Assembly (NCBI GenBank): GCA_016791045.1
Contig: JAEUNO010000031.1
Span: 124,001 to 188,000, forward strand
Length of the DNA stretch: 64,000 nucleotides
Origin: Methyloversatilis sp.
GTDB taxonomy: Bacteria > Pseudomonadota > Gammaproteobacteria > Burkholderiales > Rhodocyclaceae
Direction: 5' to 3'
Of the stretch, positions 46,484 to 56,556 are shown piece by piece; the first letter of the stretch is position 1; the number at the start of each line of letters is the position of its first letter. The notes beneath the pieces were generated by a model that saw only the letters and a program-made list of their open reading frames with translations, did no database searches and was not told where the DNA came from. The translations under genes and the position numbers were made by a program.

Positions 46484-47755
46484 TCAGGCCTCGCGCCCGG
46501 TGCGCGGCGTGTTCCAGGTGATGGACTGTCGCGCAGGCGCAACAAACAGGTGGTGCAGCGACATGCAGGTGGTGATCGCAAGGAAGGCCCAGTAAACAAG
46601 CGGATAGAACACGGCGTACGGAAAGTAGCGCCAGATTCCGCGGTCATACCGGTGGTCGATCAGCGTGCCCAGGGCGAGCTGTATCAGGCACAGGGTGGCG
46701 ATCACCATGCCCCACAGATTGGGCAGCGGCGACGCACCGACCGGTGGAAAGCCGATCGCCCACGATGTGATCCAGAGAGAAGTCATCGCGACGAATACGA
46801 TGGCCCAGCAGATCGACAGCACCGATTCGATGAACATCGGCCACATGCGGCGATAGCGCCAGTGCAGGATGACGTCGCGATGGCGGCGCAGCACCTGCAT
46901 CAGGCCGCGCGCCCAGCGCAGGCGCTGCCGGAACAGCGCCCGGAAGTGCGTCGGCACGGTCATCCATACGATGGCGTGCGGCTCGTAGCGGATGTCGTGA
47001 AAGTGGCGCTGCAGTTTCCAGGTCAGTTCGATGTCTTCGGTCGGCATGTCGGGCGAAAAGCTGCCGACCGACTGCACCGCGCTCTTGCGGAAGGCGGCGA
47101 CCACGCCCGACACGGTGACGATGCGGCCCCAGATCCGCTGCGAACGCCGCAGCAGGCTGACGATGGACGTGAATTCGATCGCCTGCAGCCGGCTCAGGAA
47201 GTTGTCGACGTTGCGCACCCGCGGATTGCCGGTGACTGCGGCGACGCGGGCGCTCTGAAAGTGCGGGACCAGATGCCACAGGATGTCCTGTTCGGGCTCT
47301 GCATCGGCATCCATGATGAGCACGATGTCGCCGCGCAGCATCGGCAACGCGTCGTTCAGCGCCATCGCCTTGCCCTCGTTGATGCGCTTGTCGATCAGGC
47401 GCACCCGGCCCGTCTGCACGAAAGGCAACACCTGGCGCACCGTGCCGTCGCTGGAGCCGTCATTGACCACCACGATTTCGTAGTCCGGGTAGTCGACAGC
47501 GCACGCGGCGACCAGCGAGCGCGCGATCACTGCATCTTCGTTGTGCGCCGGAATCAGGATGCTGACGGGCGGGGCGAAGCTGCGGTCGGGCGCCGCCGCA
47601 CCCGGCTCGTCGCGTTCCCAGCGGAACACGAAGAACAGCGACGTGGTGATCCACACCAGACTGGAAATGATGGGGTAGGCAGCAAAGAAGAACAGCGCCA
47701 CCGAGTAGGTGCCGGTGTACTGAAAGCTGATCAGCAGGCCTTCGAGCACGTCCAT
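46484..47755 (-). CDS. PgaC-like processive glycosyltransferase
   Basis: A 423-aa GT2 membrane synthase resembling PgaC/IcaA (poly-beta-1,6-GlcNAc synthase, UDP-GlcNAc donor). Two N-terminal TM segments precede the GT-A domain: VSILIPAHNEDAVIARSLVA, VVNDGSSDGT, LIMDADAEPE (Asp149, Asp151), MPTEDIELTWKLQ (catalytic Asp), and the processivity motif RQRLRWARGL (QxxRW). Three to four TM segments follow. Length is close to E. coli PgaC (441). A different hexosamine polymer is possible. It is flanked by PgaD-like (10 bases upstream) and PgaA-like genes. Confidence 0.9.
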   Translation of the reverse strand: MDVLEGLLISFQYTGTYSVALFFFAAYPIISSLVWITTSLFFVFRWERDEPGAAAPDRSFAPPVSILIPAHNEDAVIARSLVAACAVDYPDYEIVVVNDGSSDGTVRQVLPFVQTGRVRLIDKRINEGKAMALNDALPMLRGDIVLIMDADAEPEQDILWHLVPHFQSARVAAVTGNPRVRNVDNFLSRLQAIEFTSIVSLLRRSQRIWGRIVTVSGVVAAFRKSAVQSVGSFSPDMPTEDIELTWKLQRHFHDIRYEPHAIVWMTVPTHFRALFRQRLRWARGLMQVLRRHRDVILHWRYRRMWPMFIESVLSICWAIVFVAMTSLWITSWAIGFPPVGASPLPNLWGMVIATLCLIQLALGTLIDHRYDRGIWRYFPYAVFYPLVYWAFLAITTCMSLHHLFVAPARQSITWNTPRTGREA

Positions 47756-47764
47756 GACCGCCGG

Positions 47765-48178
47765 TCAGCCCTTGCCGAACAGGCGCGACACTCCTGGATT
47801 GACGCTGCGCGGCGCGAGGCAGCGATACAGCTTTCGGGAATCGACGACGCCGATCACCGTGATGGGCGCGGTGCGCAGCATGTCCCAGTCGGCCACCACC
47901 GGGCGCCCGGCCCAGTCGTGCAGGTATTCGGCCTTCGTGTCAGGCAACCGGCGCCGGGGGCCCTTGAGCTTGAACAACGCCAGATTGTGCAGCACCCAGT
48001 ACAGCGTCACCGTCGGGCTGATGATCAAAGTGGCAACGATCATCCAGGCCAGTACGCCGTAGTCGGGCAGGTCGCGACCGACCAGCACCCATGCCCAGCC
48101 GAACAGGAACCACCCCGTGGCGACGACGACGACATGCAGCAGTCGCTGACCCGCGCCGCGCAGCGGCTCACGGCGCAT
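47765..48178 (-). CDS. PgaD-like small membrane protein
   Basis: A 137-aa protein with two TM helices near the N terminus (LLHVVVVATGWFLFGWAWVL and MIVATLIISPTVTLYWVLHN), followed by a soluble tail. Size (E. coli PgaD, 137 aa), topology and position directly upstream of the PgaC-like gene identify it as the PgaD-type subunit, which in E. coli supports PgaC polymerisation and binds c-di-GMP with it. Start 48178 overlaps the PEP-CTERM stop (TGATG). Identification rests on context and topology more than on sequence. Confidence 0.72.
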   Translation of the reverse strand: MRREPLRGAGQRLLHVVVVATGWFLFGWAWVLVGRDLPDYGVLAWMIVATLIISPTVTLYWVLHNLALFKLKGPRRRLPDTKAEYLHDWAGRPVVADWDMLRTAPITVIGVVDSRKLYRCLAPRSVNPGVSRLFGKG

Positions 48179-48990
48179 CAGGTACGTCGCCGGGCGGCAA
48201 CGGCGATCAGGCCCAGCCCACCCAGCAGCATCCACCAGGTGGCGGGTTCGGGTACCGGCAGCGGCTGCGTCAGGCTGAGCAGGTTCTCGGTCGGCACGAG
48301 CGTCCAGTCGGCGGCACCCTCGCGCGACCAGCGCAGGTCGACGACGCCTGCTTCCAGCCGGTTGTAGGCACCCAGCTGAAAGCGGTAAAGGCCGACGTCA
48401 AGCAGGATGTCCTGCTCGAAGCCGAGCCGGTCACGCGGATTCACGCCGTCCTTGACCAGCGACAGCATCGCGCCGTCTGCGCCGTAAAGATTGAAGAAGA
48501 AGCCGTCGTCATACAGCACGCCGAAGTTGTAGAGGCTCTTTTCGGTGATGCGGATGTAGCCGTCGAAGCGCGACAGCCAGTTGGTCTGTGGCTCGCTCAG
48601 CGGCAGTTCAAGCGTGGTTCCCCATTGCGCGGCGTACATCGCGTTGTAGAGCGTGTTGCCGAAATTCACCTGGCTCGCGATGCCGGTCCAGCGTTCGATG
48701 ACGCCGGACTGTCCTGCCGGCTGGTCGATCAGCGCATGCCAGTCGGCGATGCCCCAGATGCCGGTGCCCCAGGCAAAGTCGGAGATCGGTTGTCCGCTGC
48801 CATACGAGAGCGTGGCTTCATCCCACAGCACGGTGCTGCCCTGCCAGTTGTCATCGATCTTGACGAACAGCGCATCCGATCCGCCACCGGTGCCGTAGCT
48901 TCCGGGCAGTGCAGGTGCCAGGTCGACGGCGAAGGCTGCGAGCGGTGCCGCCAGGGCCGTCGCCAGCAATGACGAGAGTGATTTTTTCAT
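48178..48990 (-). CDS. PEP-CTERM protein with PA14-like domain, first gene of the Pga-like operon
   Basis: A 270-aa exported protein. Signal peptide: MKKSLSSLLATALAAPLAAF. Residues about 130-225 look like a PA14-type carbohydrate-binding module (YIRITEKSLYNFGVLYDDGF, then LDVGLYRFQLGAYNRLEAGV). The C terminus has the exosortase signal: PVPEPATWWML, hydrophobic stretch, AVAARRRT. Its stop overlaps the PgaD-like start, so synthesis is coupled to the polysaccharide machinery. The likely role is a cell-surface or matrix protein binding the polymer made by this locus; this is inferred. No exosortase gene is in the window. Confidence 0.85.
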   Translation of the reverse strand: MKKSLSSLLATALAAPLAAFAVDLAPALPGSYGTGGGSDALFVKIDDNWQGSTVLWDEATLSYGSGQPISDFAWGTGIWGIADWHALIDQPAGQSGVIERWTGIASQVNFGNTLYNAMYAAQWGTTLELPLSEPQTNWLSRFDGYIRITEKSLYNFGVLYDDGFFFNLYGADGAMLSLVKDGVNPRDRLGFEQDILLDVGLYRFQLGAYNRLEAGVVDLRWSREGAADWTLVPTENLLSLTQPLPVPEPATWWMLLGGLGLIAVAARRRT

Positions 48991-49388
48991 GACTTTGGTG
49001 TCCGGATTGAGCGAAGTCCTGCAGCATCGGACGCGTGCGTTACTGCGCCATGACTGCGTTTGGGACCGATTATGTAATACAACTTAGGTTATGTGGCTGC
49101 CGGAAGGCAGGACTCCCGTCACAACCGTCGACGTGCAGGCCTGCGGGAATGCCAACTATTGTTACAACGGGCCTTCCGGACCACGTCGTGGCGCTGTGGT
49201 CCGCCGCGGCAGCGCATGCTCGAACACAGTACGGGCAGTGCACGCTGTGCCTCCGAGCTACGTTCTGCGCCACGGCACCGCTGCCGCTATACTTCGCCGC
49301 GATTTGTGCGCGCCCGGCGCACTCCGGCGCCCGTCCGGCCGATGTGCCCGCGCCGATTCACCGTTCAATGTCCAGTGACCGTCACGCC
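48991..49388. other. Divergent intergenic region, Pga-like operon / serC
   Basis: 398 bases. A frame in phase with serC is open from 49035, but its translation is not protein-like. There is an AT-richer patch around 49065-49095 that may hold promoters. I saw no convincing sigma-70 pair, no GG-N10-GC sigma-54 site and no clear dyad. Confidence 0.35.
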
Positions 49389-50555
49389 ATGACCGCCGAA
49401 AAGCCCCTGATCCGTCCGTTGCGGCCCTCGTTCTCCTCCGGGCCGTGCGTGAAGCGTCCGGGCTGGACGCTGGCGGCGCTGGACGATGCCTTCATCGGAC
49501 GTTCGCACCGCGCACCGCAGGGTCTGGCCAGGCTCAGGGCGGTCATCGACCTCAGCCGCGAGGTGCTCGGCGTGCCGGATGACTACCGGATTGCCATCGT
49601 GCCCGGCTCGGATACCGGTGCGGTCGAAATGGCGTTGTGGTCGCTGCTCGGCGAACGCGACGTCGACTGTCTGGCGTGGGAAACCTTCGGCCAGAGCTGG
49701 GTCACGGACGTCGACAGCGTGTTGAAACTGGCTGGCGCCCGTACGTTTGTCGCACCGTTCGGCAGCCTGCCCGACCTGAAAGCCGTCAGCTGGGCGCACG
49801 ATGTGGTGTTCACGTGGAATGGCACGAGTGGTGGCGTGCGCGTACCCGACGGTGACTGGATCGCCGACGATCGCAGCGGCCTGTCGATCTGCGACGCCAC
49901 GTCGGCCGCCTTCGCGATGGAATTGCCCTGGCCGAAACTCGACGTGACCACCTGGTCATGGCAGAAGGTGCTCGGCGGCGAGGCGGCGCACGGCATGATC
50001 GTGCTCAGCCCGCGCGCGGTCGAGCGGCTCGAGCGCCATGTGCCTGCGTGGCCGGTGCCGAAGCTGTTCCGCATGACCAACAAGGCGGGCCTGATCGAAG
50101 ACCTGTTTGCCGGCAGCACGATCAATACGCCGTCGATGCTGTGTGTCGAGGACCAGATCGATGCGCTGCGCTGGGCCGCGTCCATCGGCGGACTGCCCGG
50201 CCTGATCGCGCGCAGCATGGCCAGCTTCGACATGCTGGCGCGCTGGATCGATCGCAGTCACTGGGCGGCCTTCCTGGCCGAAGACCCGGCGACCCGCTCG
50301 AACACCTCGGTCTGTCTGAAGATTGTCGATCCGTGGTTCACCACGCGGCCACAGGCGACGCAGTGGGCGCGGGTGCGCCGCATGTGCGCGCTGCTCGAGC
50401 AGGAAGAGGCCGCCTTCGACGTGGCGGCCTACCGCGATGCACCACCCGGCTTCCGAATCTGGTGCGGCGCCACCGTTGATGCCGCCGATGTCGCCGCCCT
50501 GACGCCCTGGCTGGATTGGGCCTATGAAACCGTCAAGCAGGAATCCTCCGAATGA
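49389..50555 (+). CDS. serC: Phosphoserine aminotransferase (alphaproteobacterial/Methanosarcina type)
   Basis: A 388-aa PLP aminotransferase converting 3-phosphohydroxypyruvate and glutamate to phosphoserine. The N terminus RPLRPSFSSGPCVKRPGW and IGRSHRAPQGLARLRAVI identify the type found in alphaproteobacteria and some archaea rather than the E. coli SerC form. The PLP lysine is probably Lys193 in TTWSWQKVLGGEAAHG. Met 49389 fits known N termini (Met 49368 is possible). It overlaps serB by 4 bases. Serine is also the C1 acceptor of the serine cycle, which may matter in a methylotroph. Confidence 0.93.
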   Translation: MTAEKPLIRPLRPSFSSGPCVKRPGWTLAALDDAFIGRSHRAPQGLARLRAVIDLSREVLGVPDDYRIAIVPGSDTGAVEMALWSLLGERDVDCLAWETFGQSWVTDVDSVLKLAGARTFVAPFGSLPDLKAVSWAHDVVFTWNGTSGGVRVPDGDWIADDRSGLSICDATSAAFAMELPWPKLDVTTWSWQKVLGGEAAHGMIVLSPRAVERLERHVPAWPVPKLFRMTNKAGLIEDLFAGSTINTPSMLCVEDQIDALRWAASIGGLPGLIARSMASFDMLARWIDRSHWAAFLAEDPATRSNTSVCLKIVDPWFTTRPQATQWARVRRMCALLEQEEAAFDVAAYRDAPPGFRIWCGATVDAADVAALTPWLDWAYETVKQESSE

Positions 50556-51229
50556 ATCGCGCCATCCTGTTCGACTGCGACAGCACGTTGTCGACGATTG
50601 AAGGCATCGATGTGCTGGCCGAGCAGGCCGGCGTGGTCGATCAGGTCGTGCCGCTGACCACCGCCGCGATGGACGGCCGGCTGAAACTCGAAGACGCCTA
50701 CGCGGCGCGGCTGGACCTGATACGGCCGGACGCTGCCGCCATCGAGGCGCTCGGCCAGCGCTACATCGATACGCGGGTGGCGGGCGCGTGCAAGGCGGTC
50801 GCCGCACTGCGTGCGCTGGGCTGGCAGGTGCATGTGGTCAGTGGCGGCATCCGCCAGGCGGTGCTGGCGCTGGCGCGCCACCTCGGCGTGCCGGACGAGC
50901 GCGTGCATGCAGTCGACCTGCAGTTCGACGACGCCGGTGCATATGCCGGCTTCGACCGCACATCGCCGCTGGCGCGCAGCGGCGGCAAGGCCGAAGTGTG
51001 CCGGGCGGTGCTGGGCGAGGTGGACAGCGTCGTCATGGTGGGCGACGGCATCACGGATCTGGAGGCCGGCGACGCCGGTGCGACCGTGATCGGCTTCGGC
51101 GGTGTCGTGCGGCGCGACATCGTGGCGCGTCGCGCGCATCACTTCATCGATCGCGCCGACCTGCGTGAAGTCGTCAAACTTGTCGCCACGCCGGAAGAAT
51201 TCGACCGCGTCGACCTGCTGCTGCGCTGA
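50552..51229 (+). CDS. serB: HAD-family phosphoserine phosphatase
   Basis: A 225-aa HAD hydrolase. Motif I is LFDCDSTLS (nucleophile Asp8, acid Asp10), motif II VVSGGIRQ, motif III KAEVCRAVLG (Lys), motif IV MVGDGITDLEAG. The pattern is that of phosphoserine phosphatase without the N-terminal ACT domain. Overlap of 4 bases with serC supports the last step of serine synthesis. A family member with a different phosphate ester cannot be excluded. Confidence 0.9.
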   Translation: MNRAILFDCDSTLSTIEGIDVLAEQAGVVDQVVPLTTAAMDGRLKLEDAYAARLDLIRPDAAAIEALGQRYIDTRVAGACKAVAALRALGWQVHVVSGGIRQAVLALARHLGVPDERVHAVDLQFDDAGAYAGFDRTSPLARSGGKAEVCRAVLGEVDSVVMVGDGITDLEAGDAGATVIGFGGVVRRDIVARRAHHFIDRADLREVVKLVATPEEFDRVDLLLR

Positions 51230-51232
51230 GCG

Positions 51233-51685
51233 TCAGCGCGCCGCGCCGGTGCGGCGCAGCGGCCCGAAGCACTGCTTCACCTCCGGCGCCACGCATACGA
51301 TGTGCTGGTCGCCTTCAGGGTTGAACTTCACGTACACGGTGTAGAGCCGGTTCGTGTCGTCCTCCTTCGAACCGGCACAGTCGGTGCCGCCATGGTCCTT
51401 CAGGATGGTCGCCTCCAGCTTGTAGAAGCCGGTGTCCGATCCCTTCGGATCGAACACATAGGCCATTTCGCTGCGCTCTTCGCCGCTCTGCACCGAACCG
51501 CTGCCGTCCAGGCGGTACTCGTAGGTTTCGCTGCACTGCGCCGGATCGGTCCAGCTCCATGCACCGGCCAGCTGCGGTACCGGCGATGCTGCGCGCTCGG
51601 CATCGGCCGGAACGGCCTGGGCGGTCTGCGCGGCAAGCAGGCCGAAGGACAGCAGGCAGGCGAGCTTCAGGGAAGGTGAGGGCAT
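51233..51685 (-). CDS. Small secreted protein of unknown function
   Basis: A 150-aa protein with signal peptide SLKLACLLSFGLLAAQTAQA. The mature part is lipocalin-like in style (LAGAWSWTDPAQCSETYEYR, then GSDTGFYKLEATIL) and has four Cys that could pair. It is not recognised as a named family. Start 51685 has ACGGAG upstream. It is convergent with serB (3 bases apart) and divergent from the HExxH gene. Confidence 0.7.
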   Translation of the reverse strand: MPSPSLKLACLLSFGLLAAQTAQAVPADAERAASPVPQLAGAWSWTDPAQCSETYEYRLDGSGSVQSGEERSEMAYVFDPKGSDTGFYKLEATILKDHGGTDCAGSKEDDTNRLYTVYVKFNPEGDQHIVCVAPEVKQCFGPLRRTGAAR

Positions 51686-51888
51686 GACGGACTCCGTTGC
51701 GGGGCGTGTGAGGGATGGACTGGATGGCCCATTCTGGCAATGACTGCGCTTTCCGACACGGGCGCCGTGCCCGAGTTCGTCCGGCGCGGAACGATTTCGC
51801 GCGGCGCTGTCGAAATGCGCGGACATCTTTCCACACATGGCGCTGACTGCCCGTATCGGACACCCTCCGAGCCCCTGAGGACGCACAC

Positions 51889-52440
51889 ATGGTTGACAGC
51901 GCAATCATCGCCCACCTGTTCAGCGTGGCGGCAGCCCTCTCGGGCTACCCTGCGATCGCCGAACCGGATAGACCGTTGCTTAGGCTGATGACGCCCGCGG
52001 CGCTGGTCGAGGAAGTCTGCCCGGACGCGCCTTCTGACTGCGAGAAGCTGGTCGCGCTGTACGACCGCGAACGCCATCAGGTGTTGATACGGTCCGATCT
52101 CGACCTGCAGGACGCGGCCGACAATTCCTTCCTGGTGCACGAGTTCGTCCATGTGCTCGAAGCGCGTCAGAAGGGTGCGGCGTATCAGCAGGATTGCGCC
52201 GCGACATTGCGTTCGGAGCGCGAAGCCTACCGCGTGCAGAACCTCTATCTCGGTCGCGAAGGGCGCCCGGAGCGGCATGGCGGCATGCTCGCCCACCGCG
52301 TCTGTTCGGCCGACCAGCCAGGCGGCAGCGGCACCATGAAACTCGAAATGGCGCCCGCCGGCCCGCGCGACGAACAGGCGCTCGAAGCCTTCATGCAGGA
52401 CCTGAACCGGCGCGACGCGTCTCCGGCGCGCCGCCGGTGA
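51889..52440 (+). CDS. Putative zinc metallopeptidase-like protein
   Basis: A 183-aa protein containing FLVHEFVHVLEARQKG: a HExxH zinc motif with His84, Glu85 and His88. A downstream acidic candidate ligand occurs in SEREAYRVQNLY, about 25 residues later. The N terminus is hydrophobic (IIAHLFSVAAALSGYPAIA) and may be a signal peptide. Two Cys pairs flank the motif. Short proteins of this layout occur in many proteobacteria without known substrate (possibly DUF6647). Peptidase activity is inferred from the motif only. Confidence 0.75.
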   Translation: MVDSAIIAHLFSVAAALSGYPAIAEPDRPLLRLMTPAALVEEVCPDAPSDCEKLVALYDRERHQVLIRSDLDLQDAADNSFLVHEFVHVLEARQKGAAYQQDCAATLRSEREAYRVQNLYLGREGRPERHGGMLAHRVCSADQPGGSGTMKLEMAPAGPRDEQALEAFMQDLNRRDASPARRR

Positions 52441-52456
52441 CGGCCGGCCGGCGCCG

Positions 52457-55400
52457 TCACAGCAGCACGCGTTCGATGCCGCCGTTGTTCGCCTGGTCGA
52501 TATAGCGCTCCGCCCAGTCGGCGCCGAGCAGGTGACGCGCCATCTCGACCACGATGTAGTCGGCCTGCGTGGCGCTGTCGTTGTCGTAGCGCGACAGGCC
52601 CTGCAGGCAGGACGGGCAGGACGTCAGGATCTTCACGTCTCCCTTGAAACCGTCCGCGCGCTGCACATCGGCACCCTTGCGCATCTCTTCTTCCTTGCGG
52701 AAGCGCACCTGGGTGGAAATGTCCGGCCGGCTGACCGCCAGCGTGCCGCTTTCGCCGCAGCAGCGATCGTTCAGCGTCACCTTCGAACCGTCCGCCGTGC
52801 CGATCAGCTGATTGACCACCTTCAGTGGCGCGTGCGTCTTCATCGGCGTGTGGCAGGGGTCGTGATACATGTAGCGCACGCCTTCGACGCCCTCGAGCTT
52901 GATGCCTTTTTCCATCAGGTATTCGTGGATGTCGAGCAACCGGCAGCCGGGGAAGATCTTGTCGAATTCGTACTTCTGCAACTGATCCATGCAGGTGCCG
53001 CAGGACACGATGACCGTCTTGATGTCGAGATAATTCAGCGTGTTGGCCACTCGGTGGAACAGCACACGATTCGATGTGCTGATCTGCTGGCCCTTCTCGG
53101 CTTCGCCGCCGGCGGTCTGCGGATAGCCGCAGCACAGATAGCCCGGCGGCAGCACGGTCTGCGCGCCGACGTGGTACAGCATGGCCTGCGTGGCCAGTCC
53201 GACCTGTGAAAACAGCCGCTCGGAACCGCAGCCCGGGAAGTAGAACACCGCGTCCTGTTCTTCCGACGCGCGCTTCGGATTGCGGATGACCGGCACGATG
53301 GCCGCGTCCTCGATGTCGAGCAGCGCGCGCGAGGTGCGTTTCGGCAGCTTGCCCGGCATCGGCTTGTTGATGAAGTGGATCACCTGCGCCTTGATCGGCG
53401 GGCGGCCCAGTGTCGGCGGCGGGTTCTTCGTCTGCCGGTCGATCAGGCCGAGCGCCTTGCCCACCGTGTGGCCGAGCCGCTGCGCCTTGTAGCCGATCCC
53501 CATCATCGCCACGCGCAGTGCCTTGATGGTGGCCGGATCGGTCGCGTTCAGGAAGGCCATCGACGCGGCCGTGCCCGGGTTGAACTTGCGCTTGCCCTGC
53601 TTGCGCAAGGCGTTGCGCATGGCGATCGACACGTCACCGAAGTCGATATCGACCGGACAGGGATTGGCGCACTTGTGGCACACGGTGCAGTGGTCGGCGA
53701 CGTCGCTGAACTCGTCGAAGTGGCGCAGCGACACGCCGCGCCGCGTCTGTTCCTCGTACAGGAAGGCCTCGATCAGCAGCGAGGTGGCGAGGATCTTGTT
53801 GCGCGGCGAGTACAGCAGGTTGGCGCGCGGCACATGGGTCGAACACACCGGCTTGCACTTGCCGCAGCGCAGGCAGTCCTTGATCGACGTGGCGATCTGG
53901 CCGACGTCGCTCATTTCCATGATCAGCGATTCGGTGCCGAGCAGCGAGAACGACGGCGTGTAGGCGCGCGACAGGTCACCGCCCGGCAGCAGCTTGCCGG
54001 CGTTGAAATGGCCATCCGGATCGACGCGCCGCTTGTAGTCGATGAAGGGTGCCAGTTCGTCGTCGGTCAGGAATTCGAGCTTGGTGATGCCGATGCCGTG
54101 CTCGCCCGAAATGACGCCGCCGAGCGAACGCGCCAGCGCCATGATGCGGGCGACCGCTGCGTTGGCTTCCTGCAGCATGTCGTAGTTGTCGGAATTCACC
54201 GGGATGTTGGTGTGCACATTGCCGTCGCCGGCATGCATGTGCAGCGCGACGAACACCCGGCTGCGCAGGATGGCTTTCTGCTCCGCCTCGATGCGTTCGA
54301 GGATGGGCCGGTACATCGCACCGTCGAAAATCTCTTCCAGCAGCGGCTTCAGTTCGCGCTTCCACGACACGCGCACCGAGTAGTCCTGCAGCCGGTGGAA
54401 CAGCGTCGGCGACGCCGCCCGGTTGAGCAGCGGTCCGACTTCGACGCCCAGCGAGCGGGCGACTGCCTCGGCCCGCTCCAGCGGCATGTCGAGGTTGTCG
54501 CGCAGCCACTGCCAGCGCCCGCGCACCGCAGCCACCTGCTGCAGCGCCTGCGTGCGGCGGTCGCCGAGCAGCTGGTCGGCGTCGATGTTGGCGTCACCGG
54601 CGTGCAGCGGCAGCTCGCCGCGCAGCAGCGTCACCAGCGCATCGCAGAAGCGCAGCTTGCTGGCGATCGACAGTTCGATGTTGATGCGTTCGATGCCGTC
54701 GCAGTAGTCACCCATGCGCGGCAGCGGAATCACGACGTCTTCGTTGATCTTGAACGCGTTGGTGTGGCGCGCGATGGCGGCGGTGCGCGCGCGGTCGAGC
54801 CAGAAGGTCTTGCGTGATTCGGCCGAAACCGCGATGAAGCCTTCGGCGCCGCGCTGGTTGCACAGGCGCACGACTTCCGACGCGGCGGCCATCACGGTCG
54901 TTTCGTCGTCGCCGACGATGTCGCCGATCAGCACCATCTTCGGCCGGCCGTGGCGGCGCGCCTTGGTCGCATAGCCGACCGCGCGCACATAGCGCTCGTC
55001 CAGGTGTTCCAGGCCGGCCAGCAGCACACGCGCGTTGCCGGCCTTGGGCAGGGCGTCGAGGTAGTCCTTGATTTCGACGATCGCCGGCACCGCCTCGCGC
55101 ACCTGACCGAAGAACTCCAGACAGACGGTGCGGGTGACCGGCGGCAGCTTGTGCAGGATCCAGCGCGCGCTGGTGATCAGGCCGTCGCACCCTTCCTTCT
55201 GCACGCCGGGCAGGCCGGACAGGAACTTGTCGGTGACGTCCTTGCCCAGCCCTTCCTTGCGAAAGCGCGCGCCCGGCACTTCGAGCGTTTCGGCCTCGCC
55301 GCGCGGCGTTCTGCCGTCCGCCTCGAAGTGCTGGATGGCGAAGCGCACGCGCGCCGCGTCATGGATCTTGCCGAGGTTGTGGTCGAGCCGGGTCACTTCA

Positions 55401-56398
55401 AGCGGAAAACCATCGGCATCGACCATGCGCCAGCTCGCGAGGTTGTCGAGCGCGGTACCCCACAGCACGGCCTTCTTGCCGCCGGCATTGGTCGCGATGT
55501 TGCCGCCGATGCACGAGGCGTCGGCCGATGTCGGATCACAGGCGAATACCAGACCGGCGTGTTCCGCCGCGTCCATCACGCGTCGCGTGACCACGCCGGC
55601 GCCGGTGCGGATGGTGGCGTAGGGCGTTGCCAGGCCGGGCAGCACGGTCGATTCGACCGGTCCGATATCGATCAGCTTTTCGGTGTTGATGACCGCCGAC
55701 GTCGCGGTCAGCGGCACGGCGCTGCCGGTGTAGCCCGTGCCGCCGCCGCGCGGGATGATGGTCAGCCCGAGTTCGATGCAGCCGCGCACCAGCGGCGCGA
55801 TTTCATCTTCGGTATCCGGGTACAGAACGACCATCGGGTATTCGACCCGCCAGTCGGTGGCGTCGGTCACGTGCGACACGCGCGCCAGGCCATCGAAGGC
55901 AATGTTCGCTTCGCGTGTGTGGCGGCCGAGCACCTTCACGATGCGCCGGCGCAGCTCGCGCACGGTGGCAAAATGGGCCGCGAAGGCGTCCACCGCGGTG
56001 CGCGCGGCCACCAGCAACTCGCCCACCTTGCGGTCGCGTTCGAGCGCTGCCGCATCGCCGCTGCGCTGGCGTCGCTGTTCGATTTCGCCCAGTCGATGGT
56101 GCATTGCACCGACCAGCGCCGCCTGACGCTTCGGGTTGTCGAGCAGGTCGTCTTCGAGGTAGGGGTTGCGCTGCACGACCCAGATGTCGCCCAGCACTTC
56201 GTACAGCATGCGCGCGGAGCGGCCGGTCAGACGTTCGCCGCGCAGGCTGGCGAGGGTGTCCCACAGGGGCGCCCCCAGCAGCCGGATGACGATTTCTCGA
56301 TCGGACAGCGAGGTGTAGTTGTACGGTATTTCGCGCAGTCGGGTAGGTTCGCGCGAAGCTTGCAAATCGATGAGCGCGGTAGCGGATTCCATCAACAA
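52457..56398 (-). CDS. Large FAD/Fe-S oxidoreductase (DUF3683, GlcD/D-lactate dehydrogenase-like)
   Basis: A 1313-aa fusion protein. Residues 1-170: helical DUF3683-like N terminus. About 175-400: FAD-binding PCMH domain ([27 protein letters not shown]). About 420-800: FAD-oxidase C domain ([15 protein letters not shown] near 721, [14 protein letters not shown]). About 840-930: two 4Fe-4S clusters ([23 protein letters not shown]). About 1050-1290: CCG cluster domains ([30 protein letters not shown]). It is like GlcD and GlcF fused, so it probably oxidises a 2-hydroxy acid such as D-lactate or glycolate into the respiratory chain; the substrate is unknown. Start 56398 or Met 56392. It is monocistronic. 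Confidence 0.93.
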   Translation of the reverse strand: MLMESATALIDLQASREPTRLREIPYNYTSLSDREIVIRLLGAPLWDTLASLRGERLTGRSARMLYEVLGDIWVVQRNPYLEDDLLDNPKRQAALVGAMHHRLGEIEQRRQRSGDAAALERDRKVGELLVAARTAVDAFAAHFATVRELRRRIVKVLGRHTREANIAFDGLARVSHVTDATDWRVEYPMVVLYPDTEDEIAPLVRGCIELGLTIIPRGGGTGYTGSAVPLTATSAVINTEKLIDIGPVESTVLPGLATPYATIRTGAGVVTRRVMDAAEHAGLVFACDPTSADASCIGGNIATNAGGKKAVLWGTALDNLASWRMVDADGFPLEVTRLDHNLGKIHDAARVRFAIQHFEADGRTPRGEAETLEVPGARFRKEGLGKDVTDKFLSGLPGVQKEGCDGLITSARWILHKLPPVTRTVCLEFFGQVREAVPAIVEIKDYLDALPKAGNARVLLAGLEHLDERYVRAVGYATKARRHGRPKMVLIGDIVGDDETTVMAAASEVVRLCNQRGAEGFIAVSAESRKTFWLDRARTAAIARHTNAFKINEDVVIPLPRMGDYCDGIERINIELSIASKLRFCDALVTLLRGELPLHAGDANIDADQLLGDRRTQALQQVAAVRGRWQWLRDNLDMPLERAEAVARSLGVEVGPLLNRAASPTLFHRLQDYSVRVSWKRELKPLLEEIFDGAMYRPILERIEAEQKAILRSRVFVALHMHAGDGNVHTNIPVNSDNYDMLQEANAAVARIMALARSLGGVISGEHGIGITKLEFLTDDELAPFIDYKRRVDPDGHFNAGKLLPGGDLSRAYTPSFSLLGTESLIMEMSDVGQIATSIKDCLRCGKCKPVCSTHVPRANLLYSPRNKILATSLLIEAFLYEEQTRRGVSLRHFDEFSDVADHCTVCHKCANPCPVDIDFGDVSIAMRNALRKQGKRKFNPGTAASMAFLNATDPATIKALRVAMMGIGYKAQRLGHTVGKALGLIDRQTKNPPPTLGRPPIKAQVIHFINKPMPGKLPKRTSRALLDIEDAAIVPVIRNPKRASEEQDAVFYFPGCGSERLFSQVGLATQAMLYHVGAQTVLPPGYLCCGYPQTAGGEAEKGQQISTSNRVLFHRVANTLNYLDIKTVIVSCGTCMDQLQKYEFDKIFPGCRLLDIHEYLMEKGIKLEGVEGVRYMYHDPCHTPMKTHAPLKVVNQLIGTADGSKVTLNDRCCGESGTLAVSRPDISTQVRFRKEEEMRKGADVQRADGFKGDVKILTSCPSCLQGLSRYDNDSATQADYIVVEMARHLLGADWAERYIDQANNGGIERVLL

Positions 56399-56556
56399 GC
56401 CGTGTAGAGGTTCGGGGACGCATTATACGTCCGCTGGTTGTGCACTGCGCCAGACTGGAAACGATATGCGCCGATAACCGTCCACCGGCAGTATGCATGC
56501 CCGTCCGGACCGAACTTTCGCCGGTCTGCCCCCTCACTTCCCGTTCAGGATGTCTC

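Noticed and set aside
46142-48367. Long plus-strand open frame (741 codons) opposite the Pga-like genes
   Set aside because: His/Arg/Gln-rich antisense composition typical of the GC-rich complement of real genes; the minus strand has clear family motifs throughout.
44367-48990. Cellulose (bcs) locus
   Set aside because: No PilZ domain on the synthase, no BcsB or BcsZ; size and neighbours fit PgaC/PgaD/PgaA better.
49100-49160. Sigma-54-type (-24/-12) promoter for the PEP-CTERM/Pga-like operon
   Set aside because: A TGGCA element occurs on the minus strand, but the GC is 11 rather than 10 bases away and it lies about 160 bases upstream.
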